Assembly (NCBI GenBank): GCA_035906575.1
Contig: JAMIEW010000080.1
Span: 1-5,800, forward strand
DNA: 5,800 bases
Direction of reading: 5' to 3'
Source: HK-STAS-PATE-2 sp035906575
GTDB lineage: Bacteria > Patescibacteriota > Patescibacteriia > 2-12-FULL-60-25
The notes under the pieces were generated by a model. The model was not told the DNA's origin. It was given only the letters and a program-made list of their open reading frames with translations, and did no database searches. The position numbers and the translations under genes are program-made. Shown here piece after piece: positions 1 to 5,780 of this stretch; position 1 is the stretch's first letter, and the number at the start of each line of letters is the position of its first letter.

Positions 1-980
1 GTTGCCCCATTTACTGGCGTTGCCGTACCGACATTGACGCCGTCAATCAAAATCTCTGCCATGGAAACACCCGAATCATCATTAATGGTTGCTGAAACGG
101 TCAGTTGGTCACCACCGATAACGCTGGCACCGTTTTGAGGCGCGGTAAGCGTTACCGTTGGCGACTGCGTATCAACGAGTGAACCTGTTTGAAATACTCC
201 GGTACACGCTGGGGCAAATCCGCCACAGGTGATGGCTTGGCCGGACACCGATTTTGTCCCTCCCCCAACACGAATCGTGTATTCTGTGTCTGCTTCAAAA
301 CATTTGCGAGTTTCGTTTGGCGCAGGGCAATTTGCCTCTGGGACAAAGGTTGCGACCGAACCGATAAGCGACCAAGTACCAGTAACAGCGCTCTGATCTG
401 AAGCAAGCAATACCTGCAATTCAGCCCCCGCCGGATCAACATCGCGCGAAAAAACAACGCGAGCTTCAACGTTACGCAAAGGCACTGAACCGGTTGGCGT
501 CATTGAGCGCACCTGAAATGACTGGCTCGTCCCTCCCCCGCCCAAGCCTCCGCCTGGACCGGTTGGACCAGTACCGCCATTACCTCCATTGCCACCCGTT
601 GCTGAGAGCAACGAATTAATCACAAATGACGTGATACCCCACGCGGATAAAATAATGACCAAGCCAATCATGGCATTGGTTAGTATGCGTTTTGCTTTAC
701 TGATTTTTTCGGCGTCACCGCCTGACGTCATCCAGGTAAAACCGGCGTAGAGAACAATAACAACCAAAATAATGCCGATTAAGCCAAGCGTGGCATTAAT
801 GATACGGACAGCGATCGTTCGCGGATCGGTCCCAGACAGCCTTACGGTTTGACCGACCTCGTTGAGGCCGAGCGTATCTTGGGTTTGCGCCAGCACGGCT
901 GGAGCAAAAACGGCAAGAGCCGTCATCAGCACGATGGCGGCGAGCGGGGCGATCAAGCCCAGTAAGCGTTTGTTTTTCAT
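1..980 (-). CDS. Pilin-type membrane hairpin protein with extracellular Ig-like domains, C-terminus beyond window (paralogue of the gene at 987-2915)
   Basis: I translated this from the ATG at 978-980; 326 codons stay open to the left edge, so the 3' end is missing. Residues 1-31 form a signal peptide (MKNKR start, hydrophobic core, likely cut after VLA before QTQD). A short GLNEVG segment follows. Two membrane helices lie at about 59-83 and 102-125, joined by a basic turn (GGDAEKISKAKR). This matches the Patescibacteria 'T4SS pilin' hairpin (family known to me as PF18895), with YAGFTWMTSGGD as its signature. Residues 129-150 are a Gly-rich linker. Residues 153-268 look like a Big_5-type Ig domain with four cysteines (218, 227, 252, 259). 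From 272 a second Ig-like domain of a different type begins (SPTVTLTAPQNGASV, then EILIDGVNVG). By the positive-inside rule the Ig part is outside the cell. The start is 6 bases after the upstream stop and has no clear Shine-Dalgarno, suggesting translational coupling. Adhesion or surface display is inference; no enzymatic motif is seen. Confidence 0.85.
   Translation of the reverse strand, partial: MKNKRLLGLIAPLAAIVLMTALAVFAPAVLAQTQDTLGLNEVGQTVRLSGTDPRTIAVRIINATLGLIGIILVVIVLYAGFTWMTSGGDAEKISKAKRILTNAMIGLVIILSAWGITSFVINSLLSATGGNGGNGGTGPTGPGGGLGGGGTSQSFQVRSMTPTGSVPLRNVEARVVFSRDVDPAGAELQVLLASDQSAVTGTWSLIGSVATFVPEANCPAPNETRKCFEADTEYTIRVGGGTKSVSGQAITCGGFAPACTGVFQTGSLVDTQSPTVTLTAPQNGASVIGGDQLTVSATINDDSGVSMAEILIDGVNVGTATPVNGA
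534..596 (-). repeat. Collagen-like Gly-X-Y run in the linker of the partial surface protein
   Basis: Residues 129-149 of the gene at 1-980 read as seven consecutive triplets starting with glycine: GGN, GGN, GGT, GPT, GPG, GGL, GGG. They lie directly between the second membrane helix and the first Ig-like domain. The triplet phase may be real collagen-like sequence or simply a Gly-rich flexible spacer. Seven triplets are short for a stable triple helix. The paralogue has a Gly/Ser-rich linker at the same place without this phase. Confidence 0.5.
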
Positions 981-986
981 GGAAAA

Positions 987-2915
987 TTACGGAAGTCTTG
1001 TAGGAGCAGCACACCCACCAGCCTGCGGACGACCATCACAGCAATTCGGATTTGTTGTGTTCGCTCCACAACTCACTGAAGCTGCTGGCACATAACAGTT
1101 CTGATAGATATTTTGGATGCCAGAATTGAGTACGGGCTGATAGACCGGCACAATCGCCGTTGATCCCGTACCGGTAGCTGAGATGAAAAGGCGGTGATCA
1201 ATTGAGACCTTGCCTTGTGTTGCCGTGTCGCCCACGCCTGCCACAGATCCGCCGGCGGTGAGCGGTTCATAGGACGCCGTCCACCAGAATGTATCAGCCA
1301 TGCGAGCTGGCTCATTGGTTTGCATAACGACCTCGTCACTATTGACTGATGATGCGCGCAACGGCGAATTGAACGTTGCATCAATTCTGGCATCTACCGA
1401 GAGATTGCTTGAATTGGCGGCGTCACCAGCGCGCGGATTCGTTGATTGAATAACGGGTGCCTCGAGATTAGGGCGATCGGTCGTTTGAAACGTCCAACCA
1501 TAATCATCATTGCCCGTAACCGCGTCGCTTTCTGAGCCCTGGGCTTGATTATCACCGTTACCGTCAAGCGAATTACCGGCTAAATCAACGATACCGTCAT
1601 ACAATGAACCAGACACAGCCGCCATCGGCGGATTATCGCTCAACGTTGCAGCTTTTGCGACAACGGCGATTGCAGAACTAACTGGCAAACAGTAGATGGT
1701 TGCCCCGCAAGAATTGGTGCCACAGCTTTGATCGGTGACGAATTCAAGCGTGCGATATTGGTTTGAGAGCTTGAAGGATCCGTTTGGACGGGTGCTGCCA
1801 CCAGCTGTCACTTGGACATTGGTGAAGCCTGACCCATTACTGAACATACCTGAAGCTGAAACAGGGTCTACCGCTTCATTGAACTGCATTTGGACGATCA
1901 CGTTTGGTGCATAAGAACCACCGTCATTTGGGATAACGGACGTCACGCGTGGCGGCGTATTATCCACAAGGGTTGAGACCTGAAACTGCCAGCGATACCC
2001 TGAAGAAAAACTCCCACCAAAAGCTGCTGAATTATCTTCGAGGCGCAAGCCGTTTAAGCCACCGACAAATTCAACGGTATAGTCGGTGTCTGTCGTTGGG
2101 CTGCCGAGATATTGAACAGGACGAATCACAAAGGTTTGGCGATCGTCAGTAAAACTCACGCGTGCTTCGGTCGTGCTCAATGCACGGTCACGCTGGCCTG
2201 TTGGATAGACCTTAATAATATCCGCATTAATACCAATGGTTGTTGCGCGGTCAGCGTCATCAGCAAGATTAGAAGGCGTGCCATTATCATTGTAGCCAGC
2301 AATAACGGTTGAAAGTTTGATTGGCTCTTTGAACGTGATCACGATGCCTGTATTGCGCGGCACGCCAGTCGCATCGCGGCCTGGGATATGGGACTCGACG
2401 ATGCCAGCACCAAGCGAACCGGCAGAACCAGGAAAACCGCCATTATTACCAAACGGATCGCCTGAACCAGAACCGCCCCCACCACCCTCACCAGCTAACA
2501 TACTGATAACAAAAGCCGTAATCGCGTACGACGACACGATGATGATCAAACCGATAATACCGTTACGGATCCACTTTTTTGCCTTCTCTACTTGATCGGC
2601 ATCGCCGCCCGCCGTCATCCAGAGATAGCCCGCGTAAATGACAATGAGCAACAAGACAATGCCCATGAAGCCCAAAAAGATATTGATGATACGACCAATG
2701 ATGGTCGGTAGATCAGCATCGGTCTCGAGGCCGCTTGCGGCACCGACTTGGTTTAAGCCCGGATCAACGGTCTGGGCAAAAACGGCAGACGGTATCGCAA
2801 AAAGCGAGACGCAAAAAAACACCGCGATCACGACGGCAAAAATAACCGCCGTACGTGATCGTGAGGTGCTTTTTACGGAACCGTCCGAAGGCATGGGAAG
2901 GAGGGATCCAAACAT
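987..2915 (-). CDS. Surface protein: signal peptide, T4SS-pilin-type membrane hairpin, three Big_5-like Ig domains and Cys-rich tail
   Basis: The protein has 642 residues. A basic N-region and hydrophobic core (22-40) form a signal peptide, probably cut after VFA at 47. Helices at about 74-99 and 118-140 flank a basic turn (DQVEKAKKWIRNG); YAGYLWMTAGGD is the pilin-hairpin signature. A Gly-rich linker (141-171) leads to three repeated Ig-like units at about 172-316, 320-480 and 485-600. Units open with patterns such as PPRVTSVIPNDGG or APVIQSTNPRAGD; the first two close with YRWQFQVST and YGWTFQTT. The second contains DLAGNSLDG, common in Big_5 domains. Residues 607-635 hold five cysteines, including an NPNCCDG motif. 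The Ig part should face outside, anchored by the hairpin. Adhesion or envelope role is inference. The chosen ATG has GGAG 12 bases upstream, inside the yqeY stop region; the ATG at residue 8 has only a pyrimidine-rich upstream sequence. It lies 9 bases after yqeY, and a paralogue follows after 6. Confidence 0.88.
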   Translation of the reverse strand: MFGSLLPMPSDGSVKSTSRSRTAVIFAVVIAVFFCVSLFAIPSAVFAQTVDPGLNQVGAASGLETDADLPTIIGRIINIFLGFMGIVLLLIVIYAGYLWMTAGGDADQVEKAKKWIRNGIIGLIIIVSSYAITAFVISMLAGEGGGGGSGSGDPFGNNGGFPGSAGSLGAGIVESHIPGRDATGVPRNTGIVITFKEPIKLSTVIAGYNDNGTPSNLADDADRATTIGINADIIKVYPTGQRDRALSTTEARVSFTDDRQTFVIRPVQYLGSPTTDTDYTVEFVGGLNGLRLEDNSAAFGGSFSSGYRWQFQVSTLVDNTPPRVTSVIPNDGGSYAPNVIVQMQFNEAVDPVSASGMFSNGSGFTNVQVTAGGSTRPNGSFKLSNQYRTLEFVTDQSCGTNSCGATIYCLPVSSAIAVVAKAATLSDNPPMAAVSGSLYDGIVDLAGNSLDGNGDNQAQGSESDAVTGNDDYGWTFQTTDRPNLEAPVIQSTNPRAGDAANSSNLSVDARIDATFNSPLRASSVNSDEVVMQTNEPARMADTFWWTASYEPLTAGGSVAGVGDTATQGKVSIDHRLFISATGTGSTAIVPVYQPVLNSGIQNIYQNCYVPAASVSCGANTTNPNCCDGRPQAGGCAAPTRLP

Positions 2916-2924
2916 GCCCCCATC

Positions 2925-3362
2925 TTACTCCGAAAGCAGACGCTGGACAATGCCTCTAACGGTGTTGCCATCGGCCTTTCCATCCACAGCCTTCATGGCG
3001 GCACCCATGGCCTTGCCCATATCACTTGCACTCATCCCAGTGACCGCTTCTTTGACGAGTTTTTCGACCTCTTCGATCGGCATTGCTGGAGGAAGATAGG
3101 CAGAGAGAATATCAATTTCTTGCTGTTGCTTCTCTACCAAGTCTTGGCGAGCGGCGGTTTGAAAATCCGAGATCGCGTCTTGGTACTGTTTGATCATGGT
3201 TTTCAATACGGCATAAGAACCTTGATCATCGAGATCTTTTTGCGTTTCGATTTGTTTGTTTTTGAGTGCGGTACGCGCCATACGCAGCACCGAGAGGCGT
3301 TGCTCGCTTTTGGCCTTCATGGCCTCTTTCATGTCTTGGTCAATACGTTCAATCACAGTCAT
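2925..3362 (-). CDS. yqeY: GatB/YqeY domain-containing protein
   Basis: The 145-residue protein is full length for the YqeY family (about 145-150). The N-terminal helical part contains ERIDQDMKEAMKAK and RLSVLRMARTALKN, and the middle has EIDILSAYLPPAM, the family's hallmark YLP segment. The C-terminal part has SDMGKAMGAAMKAVDGKADG followed by VRGIVQRLL, matching the family's DMGKVM and KGRADG pattern. The domain is shared with the tail of GatB, the amidotransferase subunit acting on mischarged tRNA; stand-alone YqeY has no firmly established reaction, and a tRNA- or translation-linked role is inferred from homology. It lies next to rpsU as in Firmicutes such as Bacillus subtilis. The ATG has only a weak purine stretch (AGAGTGA) upstream. 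The gene lies 44 bases beyond rpsU, past a terminator, and probably leads the transcript carrying the two surface-protein genes. Confidence 0.95.
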   Translation of the reverse strand: MTVIERIDQDMKEAMKAKSEQRLSVLRMARTALKNKQIETQKDLDDQGSYAVLKTMIKQYQDAISDFQTAARQDLVEKQQQEIDILSAYLPPAMPIEEVEKLVKEAVTGMSASDMGKAMGAAMKAVDGKADGNTVRGIVQRLLSE

Positions 3363-3371
3363 AGTAGCATC

Positions 3372-3400
3372 ACTCTAACGAATAAGTGGCAAAAAAACAA
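3372..3400 (-). promoter_or_regulatory. Possible weak promoter for yqeY and the surface-protein genes
   Basis: Because a terminator precedes yqeY, I looked for a promoter in the 44-base gap. The best candidate is TTGTTT (3395-3400), a 17-base spacer, and TAGAGT (3372-3377), four of six matches to TATAAT. The -35 lies inside the terminator T-tract. Transcription would start only a few bases before the yqeY ATG, giving an almost leaderless message. Read-through from rpsU is an equally good explanation. Confidence 0.2.
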
Positions 3401-3417
3401 ACCGCCTTAACGGCGGC
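3391..3417 (-). terminator. Intrinsic terminator of rpsU, overlapping its stop codon
   Basis: On the minus strand GCCGCC (3412-3417) pairs with GGCGGT (3401-3406) through six base pairs, one of them G-U. The loop is GTTAA, which contains the rpsU stop codon TAA, and TTGTTTTTTT (3391-3400) follows directly. The left arm is encoded by the last rpsU codons (Gly-Arg-Arg region). The stem is short but GC-rich with a good T-tract, so full or partial termination before yqeY is likely. Confidence 0.75.
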
Positions 3418-3649
3418 CTGGTTTGCGTTTTTCTTCTTTGAGCTGACCGGTTTTCATGAGGTATTCGTACTGTTGGCTCATGAATTCGCGGCGAAGAGCC
3501 CCGAAGCGGCGACCATTACGGTTAGGACCGTCGTCGTGAAAACGGCGCTTCTTGGATTCGATTTGCTTGCCGCTGGACTGGAAGCGACGCTGGAAGCGGC
3601 GCAACATAGCGTCAAACGTCTCGTTTTTCTTGCGTTTAATTTCAACCAT
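3407..3649 (-). CDS. rpsU: 30S ribosomal protein bS21
   Basis: The 80-residue, strongly basic protein is a small-subunit ribosomal protein involved in translation initiation on the 30S platform. The N-terminal part MVEIKRKKNETFDAMLRRF matches the bS21 family core, where the E-x-F-D-x-x-LRRF pattern is diagnostic. It is followed by a second basic helix, SKKRRFHDD, and a charged tail ending EEKRKPGRR. It is slightly longer than the usual 58-75 residues because of its C-terminal extension. The frame is open upstream to an ATG 27 codons earlier. I chose the ATG at 3647-3649 because AAGGAG lies 9 bases before it, the family N-terminus begins there, and the upstream codons overlap the promoter and leader. 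It is flanked by its own promoter and terminator, so it can act as a single-gene unit. Confidence 0.96.
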   Translation of the reverse strand: MVEIKRKKNETFDAMLRRFQRRFQSSGKQIESKKRRFHDDGPNRNGRRFGALRREFMSQQYEYLMKTGQLKEEKRKPGRR

Positions 3650-3658
3650 GGTGACACG

Positions 3659-3664
3659 CTCCTT
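3659..3664 (-). promoter_or_regulatory. Ribosome binding site of rpsU
   Basis: AAGGAG on the minus strand, nine bases before the ATG at 3647-3649. It is the best Shine-Dalgarno match in the window on the coding strand. It decides the rpsU start against the in-frame ATG 81 bases upstream. Confidence 0.85.
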
Positions 3665-3676
3665 TCTGGGTAAAAT

Positions 3677-3692
3677 CGCATCTAGCGACGCG
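3677..3692 (-). other. Small hairpin in the rpsU leader
   Basis: On the minus strand CGCGTC (3687-3692) pairs with GATGCG (3677-3682) across a four-base loop GCTA, with one G-U pair. The hairpin would sit at the very 5' end of the rpsU message, a few bases after the predicted transcription start and 12 bases before the Shine-Dalgarno. ATTTTA follows, too short a T-run for a clear terminator. It could stabilise the message or bind a regulator; neither is shown. Confidence 0.4.
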
Positions 3693-3701
3693 TTGGGCAG
3701 A

Positions 3702-3730
3702 AATATAGCTGAACTTAGCCAAAAGGTCAA
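3702..3730 (-). promoter_or_regulatory. Sigma-70-type promoter of rpsU
   Basis: TTGACC (3725-3730) and TATATT (3702-3707) each match five of six consensus bases and are separated by exactly 17 bases. The -35 box starts immediately after the hisS stop codon (3731-3733). The start of transcription is expected near 3694-3695, giving a leader of about 45 bases. The arrangement lets rpsU be transcribed independently of hisS. Confidence 0.82.
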
Positions 3731-5128
3731 TTACTCCCCTTTTTGCTCGCGGGCCTGGAGGTTTTGAAGCTTTTTCTTGATTTCGTGGACCGCCTTCTTG
3801 ATATCTACCGTTTCTTGCGAACCAGCGTCCATATCACGGATCAAGACCGTACCATCAAGCACCTCTTTTTGACCCAAAACCAATGCCCACTTAGCCGAGC
3901 GCTTATTTGCGACCTCCATTTGGGCTTTGATATTGGACTTGGCAAAAGCCTCGCCCACAGGGATACCCGCTTCGCGGAATTCTTCAAAAAGCGCGAGCGC
4001 TTTTTTGCGACCCATGTCACCGAGCTGAGCGATAAAGACGTCAACCGGCATGTAGCGCATCTGGTCAGGCGATGGCGGATTTTTTTCTTTCAAACGCGAG
4101 ACGATACGGTCGAGACCGAATCCGCAGCCGACAGCTGGCGTAGGACGTCCACCTAAAGATTCTACGAGACCATCATAACGGCCACCGCCACCGAGAGCAG
4201 ACTGAGCCAATTCTTGATCATCGCTATTTGAGAACCACTCCCAAACGGTTTTTGTGTAGTAGTCGAGACCGCGAACAAGGTACGGGTCAAGTTGGTATGG
4301 CACGCCGAGCTCATCAAGATACTCGAGGACGCGCATGAAGTGTGCCTTAGAATCTTCGTCCAACCAATCAACGAGTTGTGGCGCTTCAGCTTTTAATTCT
4401 TGTACCGCTGGATCTTTAGAATCAAGCAAGCGTAATGGATTTTTCAACAAACGTTTTTTGTCTTCTTCAGAAAGCTTGGCCTTTTTGGCGCGGAAGTATG
4501 CTACGAGAGCGTTCTTATAGTTCGCGCGTGATTCAGGCGTACCGAGTGAATTGATGCGCAAGGTGGCATCGATGCCGAGATTTTTTAAGAAGTTATAACC
4601 GAGAACGATAAGCTGAGCGTCGACGATTGCGTCTGCTTCACCGATACATTCAAAACCGGCTTGGTAGAACTGGCGAAAACGACCAGCCTGAGGGCGATCA
4701 TAACGAAATACCGGACCCTCGTACCAAAGCTTCACCGGCTGAGGGATATTCAACATACCGTGCTGCACGTACGAACGCACAACACCGGCCGTACCCTCTG
4801 GACGCAAAGCGACATCTTCACCACCAAGCGTTTCAAAACGATAAAGCTCTTTTTCAACAATGTCGGTTGCACGCCCTACACCGCGCACAAAAAGCGCCGT
4901 GTCTTCAACGATTGGTGTGTCGATACGGTCAAAACCATAAGCGCTCGCGAGGCTCGCTGCCGCATCACGAGCTGCCTGCCAATACGGTTGATCGTTTGGT
5001 AGCAAGTCGCGCATACCGCGCAAAATCTGAATAGGTTGAGGAGCTTTTTTGGATGACGTTGGCGCCTCAGATGAAGCCTTTGGCGCAGCCGGCTTTGCAG
5101 CAGGTTTTTTTACTGGTTTGGATGGCAT
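3731..5128 (-). CDS. hisS: Histidyl-tRNA synthetase with a low-complexity N-terminal extension
   Basis: This class II synthetase charges tRNA-His with histidine using ATP, in the cytoplasm. Numbered from the ATG at 5126-5128 it has 465 residues against about 420-430 usually. The catalytic core begins at 33 with IQILRGMRDLLP (motif 1 region). TLGGEDVALRPEGTAG lies at 100-114. Motif 2 is WYEGPVFRYDRPQAGRFRQF, ending at 154. The HisRS-specific segment LVRGLDYYTK (284-293) carries the catalytic arginine at 286. ALGGGGRYDGL is at 311-321 and motif 3, VGCGFGLDRI, at 333-342. Residues 360-455 form the anticodon-binding domain. Residues 1-32 are rich in Ala, Pro, Lys and Ser and are absent from standard HisRS. 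An in-frame GTG at 5147-5149 would add seven residues (GGG from the homopolymer), but it sits in a hairpin, so I prefer the ATG. No good Shine-Dalgarno is present; a G-run lies 10 bases before the ATG. Confidence 0.95.
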   Translation of the reverse strand: MPSKPVKKPAAKPAAPKASSEAPTSSKKAPQPIQILRGMRDLLPNDQPYWQAARDAAASLASAYGFDRIDTPIVEDTALFVRGVGRATDIVEKELYRFETLGGEDVALRPEGTAGVVRSYVQHGMLNIPQPVKLWYEGPVFRYDRPQAGRFRQFYQAGFECIGEADAIVDAQLIVLGYNFLKNLGIDATLRINSLGTPESRANYKNALVAYFRAKKAKLSEEDKKRLLKNPLRLLDSKDPAVQELKAEAPQLVDWLDEDSKAHFMRVLEYLDELGVPYQLDPYLVRGLDYYTKTVWEWFSNSDDQELAQSALGGGGRYDGLVESLGGRPTPAVGCGFGLDRIVSRLKEKNPPSPDQMRYMPVDVFIAQLGDMGRKKALALFEEFREAGIPVGEAFAKSNIKAQMEVANKRSAKWALVLGQKEVLDGTVLIRDMDAGSQETVDIKKAVHEIKKKLQNLQAREQKGE

Positions 5129-5138
5129 AGTAGGTTTA

Positions 5139-5160
5139 CCCCCCCCCACAAGCGTGGGGG
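5139..5160 (-). other. G9 homopolymer and hairpin in the hisS leader
   Basis: On the minus strand CCCCCAC (5154-5160) pairs perfectly with GTGGGGG (5143-5149) across the loop GCTT, and the G-run continues to nine bases (5139-5147). A second CCCCC (5163-5167) could compete for the same Gs. There is no T-tract on the minus-strand side, so it is not a standard terminator. The G-run is also the only purine-rich stretch that could act as a weak Shine-Dalgarno for the hisS ATG, so folding could limit hisS translation. The structure is visible; the regulation is inferred. Confidence 0.5.
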
Positions 5161-5171
5161 CTGGGGGTTAT

Positions 5172-5780
5172 TTAGTTATCGATTTCGTAGTTAAAGGAGG
5201 TGAAATGCTTCCAGCGATCAAACGGGAATCCGCGCAACCAGACACGACCAACGAGATAGGAGCTACTTACTGGCCCAAAGAAACGGGAGTCGAGGCTTGA
5301 TGAGCGATTATCTCCGAGAACGAAGTATTCGTCCGGCTTCAAGGTGACCGTCTGTGAATTTGCCGTAAAGTCTTGGTCAAGATAGCTCGTTTCGTCGAGC
5401 TGAGCACCATTAGGATGTTTATCGTTAAAAATCTTTATCTTGCCATTTGAGATTTCAACCGTTTCACCAGGTAAACCGATCACGCGCTTGATAAAGTACT
5501 CTTTGGTATTGTTTGGATACTTGAAGACGGTCACATCGCCGCGCTTTGGCGCATGCAATCGATAAGAGAGCTCATCGATGACCAAATATTCGTGATCAAA
5601 GAAGTTCGGCTCCATGCTGGCACCCTGCACATAAAAAGGCTGGATGAGAAAAAAACGAATGGGGATGATCAGCGCCAACGAAATGGCGAGCACCTGCACC
5701 ACTTCAAGAATGATGCCGAGCGGCGAATTTGGAGCTTCTGACACCGATTCACTGTCGGTTTTACGAAATCGTGTAAACAT
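5172..5780 (-). CDS. lepB: Signal peptidase I
   Basis: The 202-residue membrane serine protease (S26 family) cuts signal peptides from exported proteins on the outer face of the cytoplasmic membrane. A charged N-terminus of about 20 residues is followed by one membrane helix at about 22-45. Box B, VQGASMEPNF, gives the nucleophile Ser55. Box C/D covers KRGDVTVFKYP (79-89) and YFIKRVIGLPGE (95-106), with the general base Lys98. Box E, VLGDNRSSSLDSRFFGPV, lies at 154-171. All key residues are present and the length suits the short Gram-positive-like type with a single helix. The ATG at 5778-5780 has only 20 bases upstream in the window, with no clear Shine-Dalgarno there. hisS starts 43 bases downstream in the same direction. 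The two signal-peptide proteins in this window are plausible substrates, by inference only. Confidence 0.96.
   Translation of the reverse strand: MFTRFRKTDSESVSEAPNSPLGIILEVVQVLAISLALIIPIRFFLIQPFYVQGASMEPNFFDHEYLVIDELSYRLHAPKRGDVTVFKYPNNTKEYFIKRVIGLPGETVEISNGKIKIFNDKHPNGAQLDETSYLDQDFTANSQTVTLKPDEYFVLGDNRSSSLDSRFFGPVSSSYLVGRVWLRGFPFDRWKHFTSFNYEIDN

Noticed and set aside
152..469. Minus-strand frame of 105 codons within the partial surface gene
   Set aside because: It is out of frame with the continuous 326-codon reading from 980 that shows signal peptide, hairpin and Ig-like domains; its Arg/Leu/Gln-rich product is a shadow.
2638..3099. Plus-strand open frame of 153 codons
   Set aside because: It is antisense to the signal peptide/hairpin of the surface protein and to yqeY, both clearly coding. 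Its composition (Met/Pro/Ser/Thr-rich) is typical of a shadow frame.
3650..3730. 27-codon N-terminal extension of rpsU
   Set aside because: The extension overlaps the promoter and leader hairpin and has no family similarity, whereas the later ATG has a strong Shine-Dalgarno and the conserved bS21 N-terminus.
5129..5149. GTG start for hisS seven codons upstream
   Set aside because: The GTG lies in the hairpin stem and would translate the G-run to Gly-Gly-Gly; no ribosome binding site precedes it except the C-rich arm. The ATG at 5126-5128 is simpler.
5139..5167. lepB intrinsic terminator
   Set aside because: The hairpin is strong, but on the minus strand it is followed by a G-run and TAAACC rather than a T-tract, so it does not meet the usual form.
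5191..5300. Plus-strand AAAGGAGGTGA followed by ATG at 5205 and a 31-codon frame
   Set aside because: The Shine-Dalgarno match is excellent, but the frame lies entirely antisense to the conserved lepB C-terminus, has no recognisable protein features and no promoter was seen. Best explained by chance.
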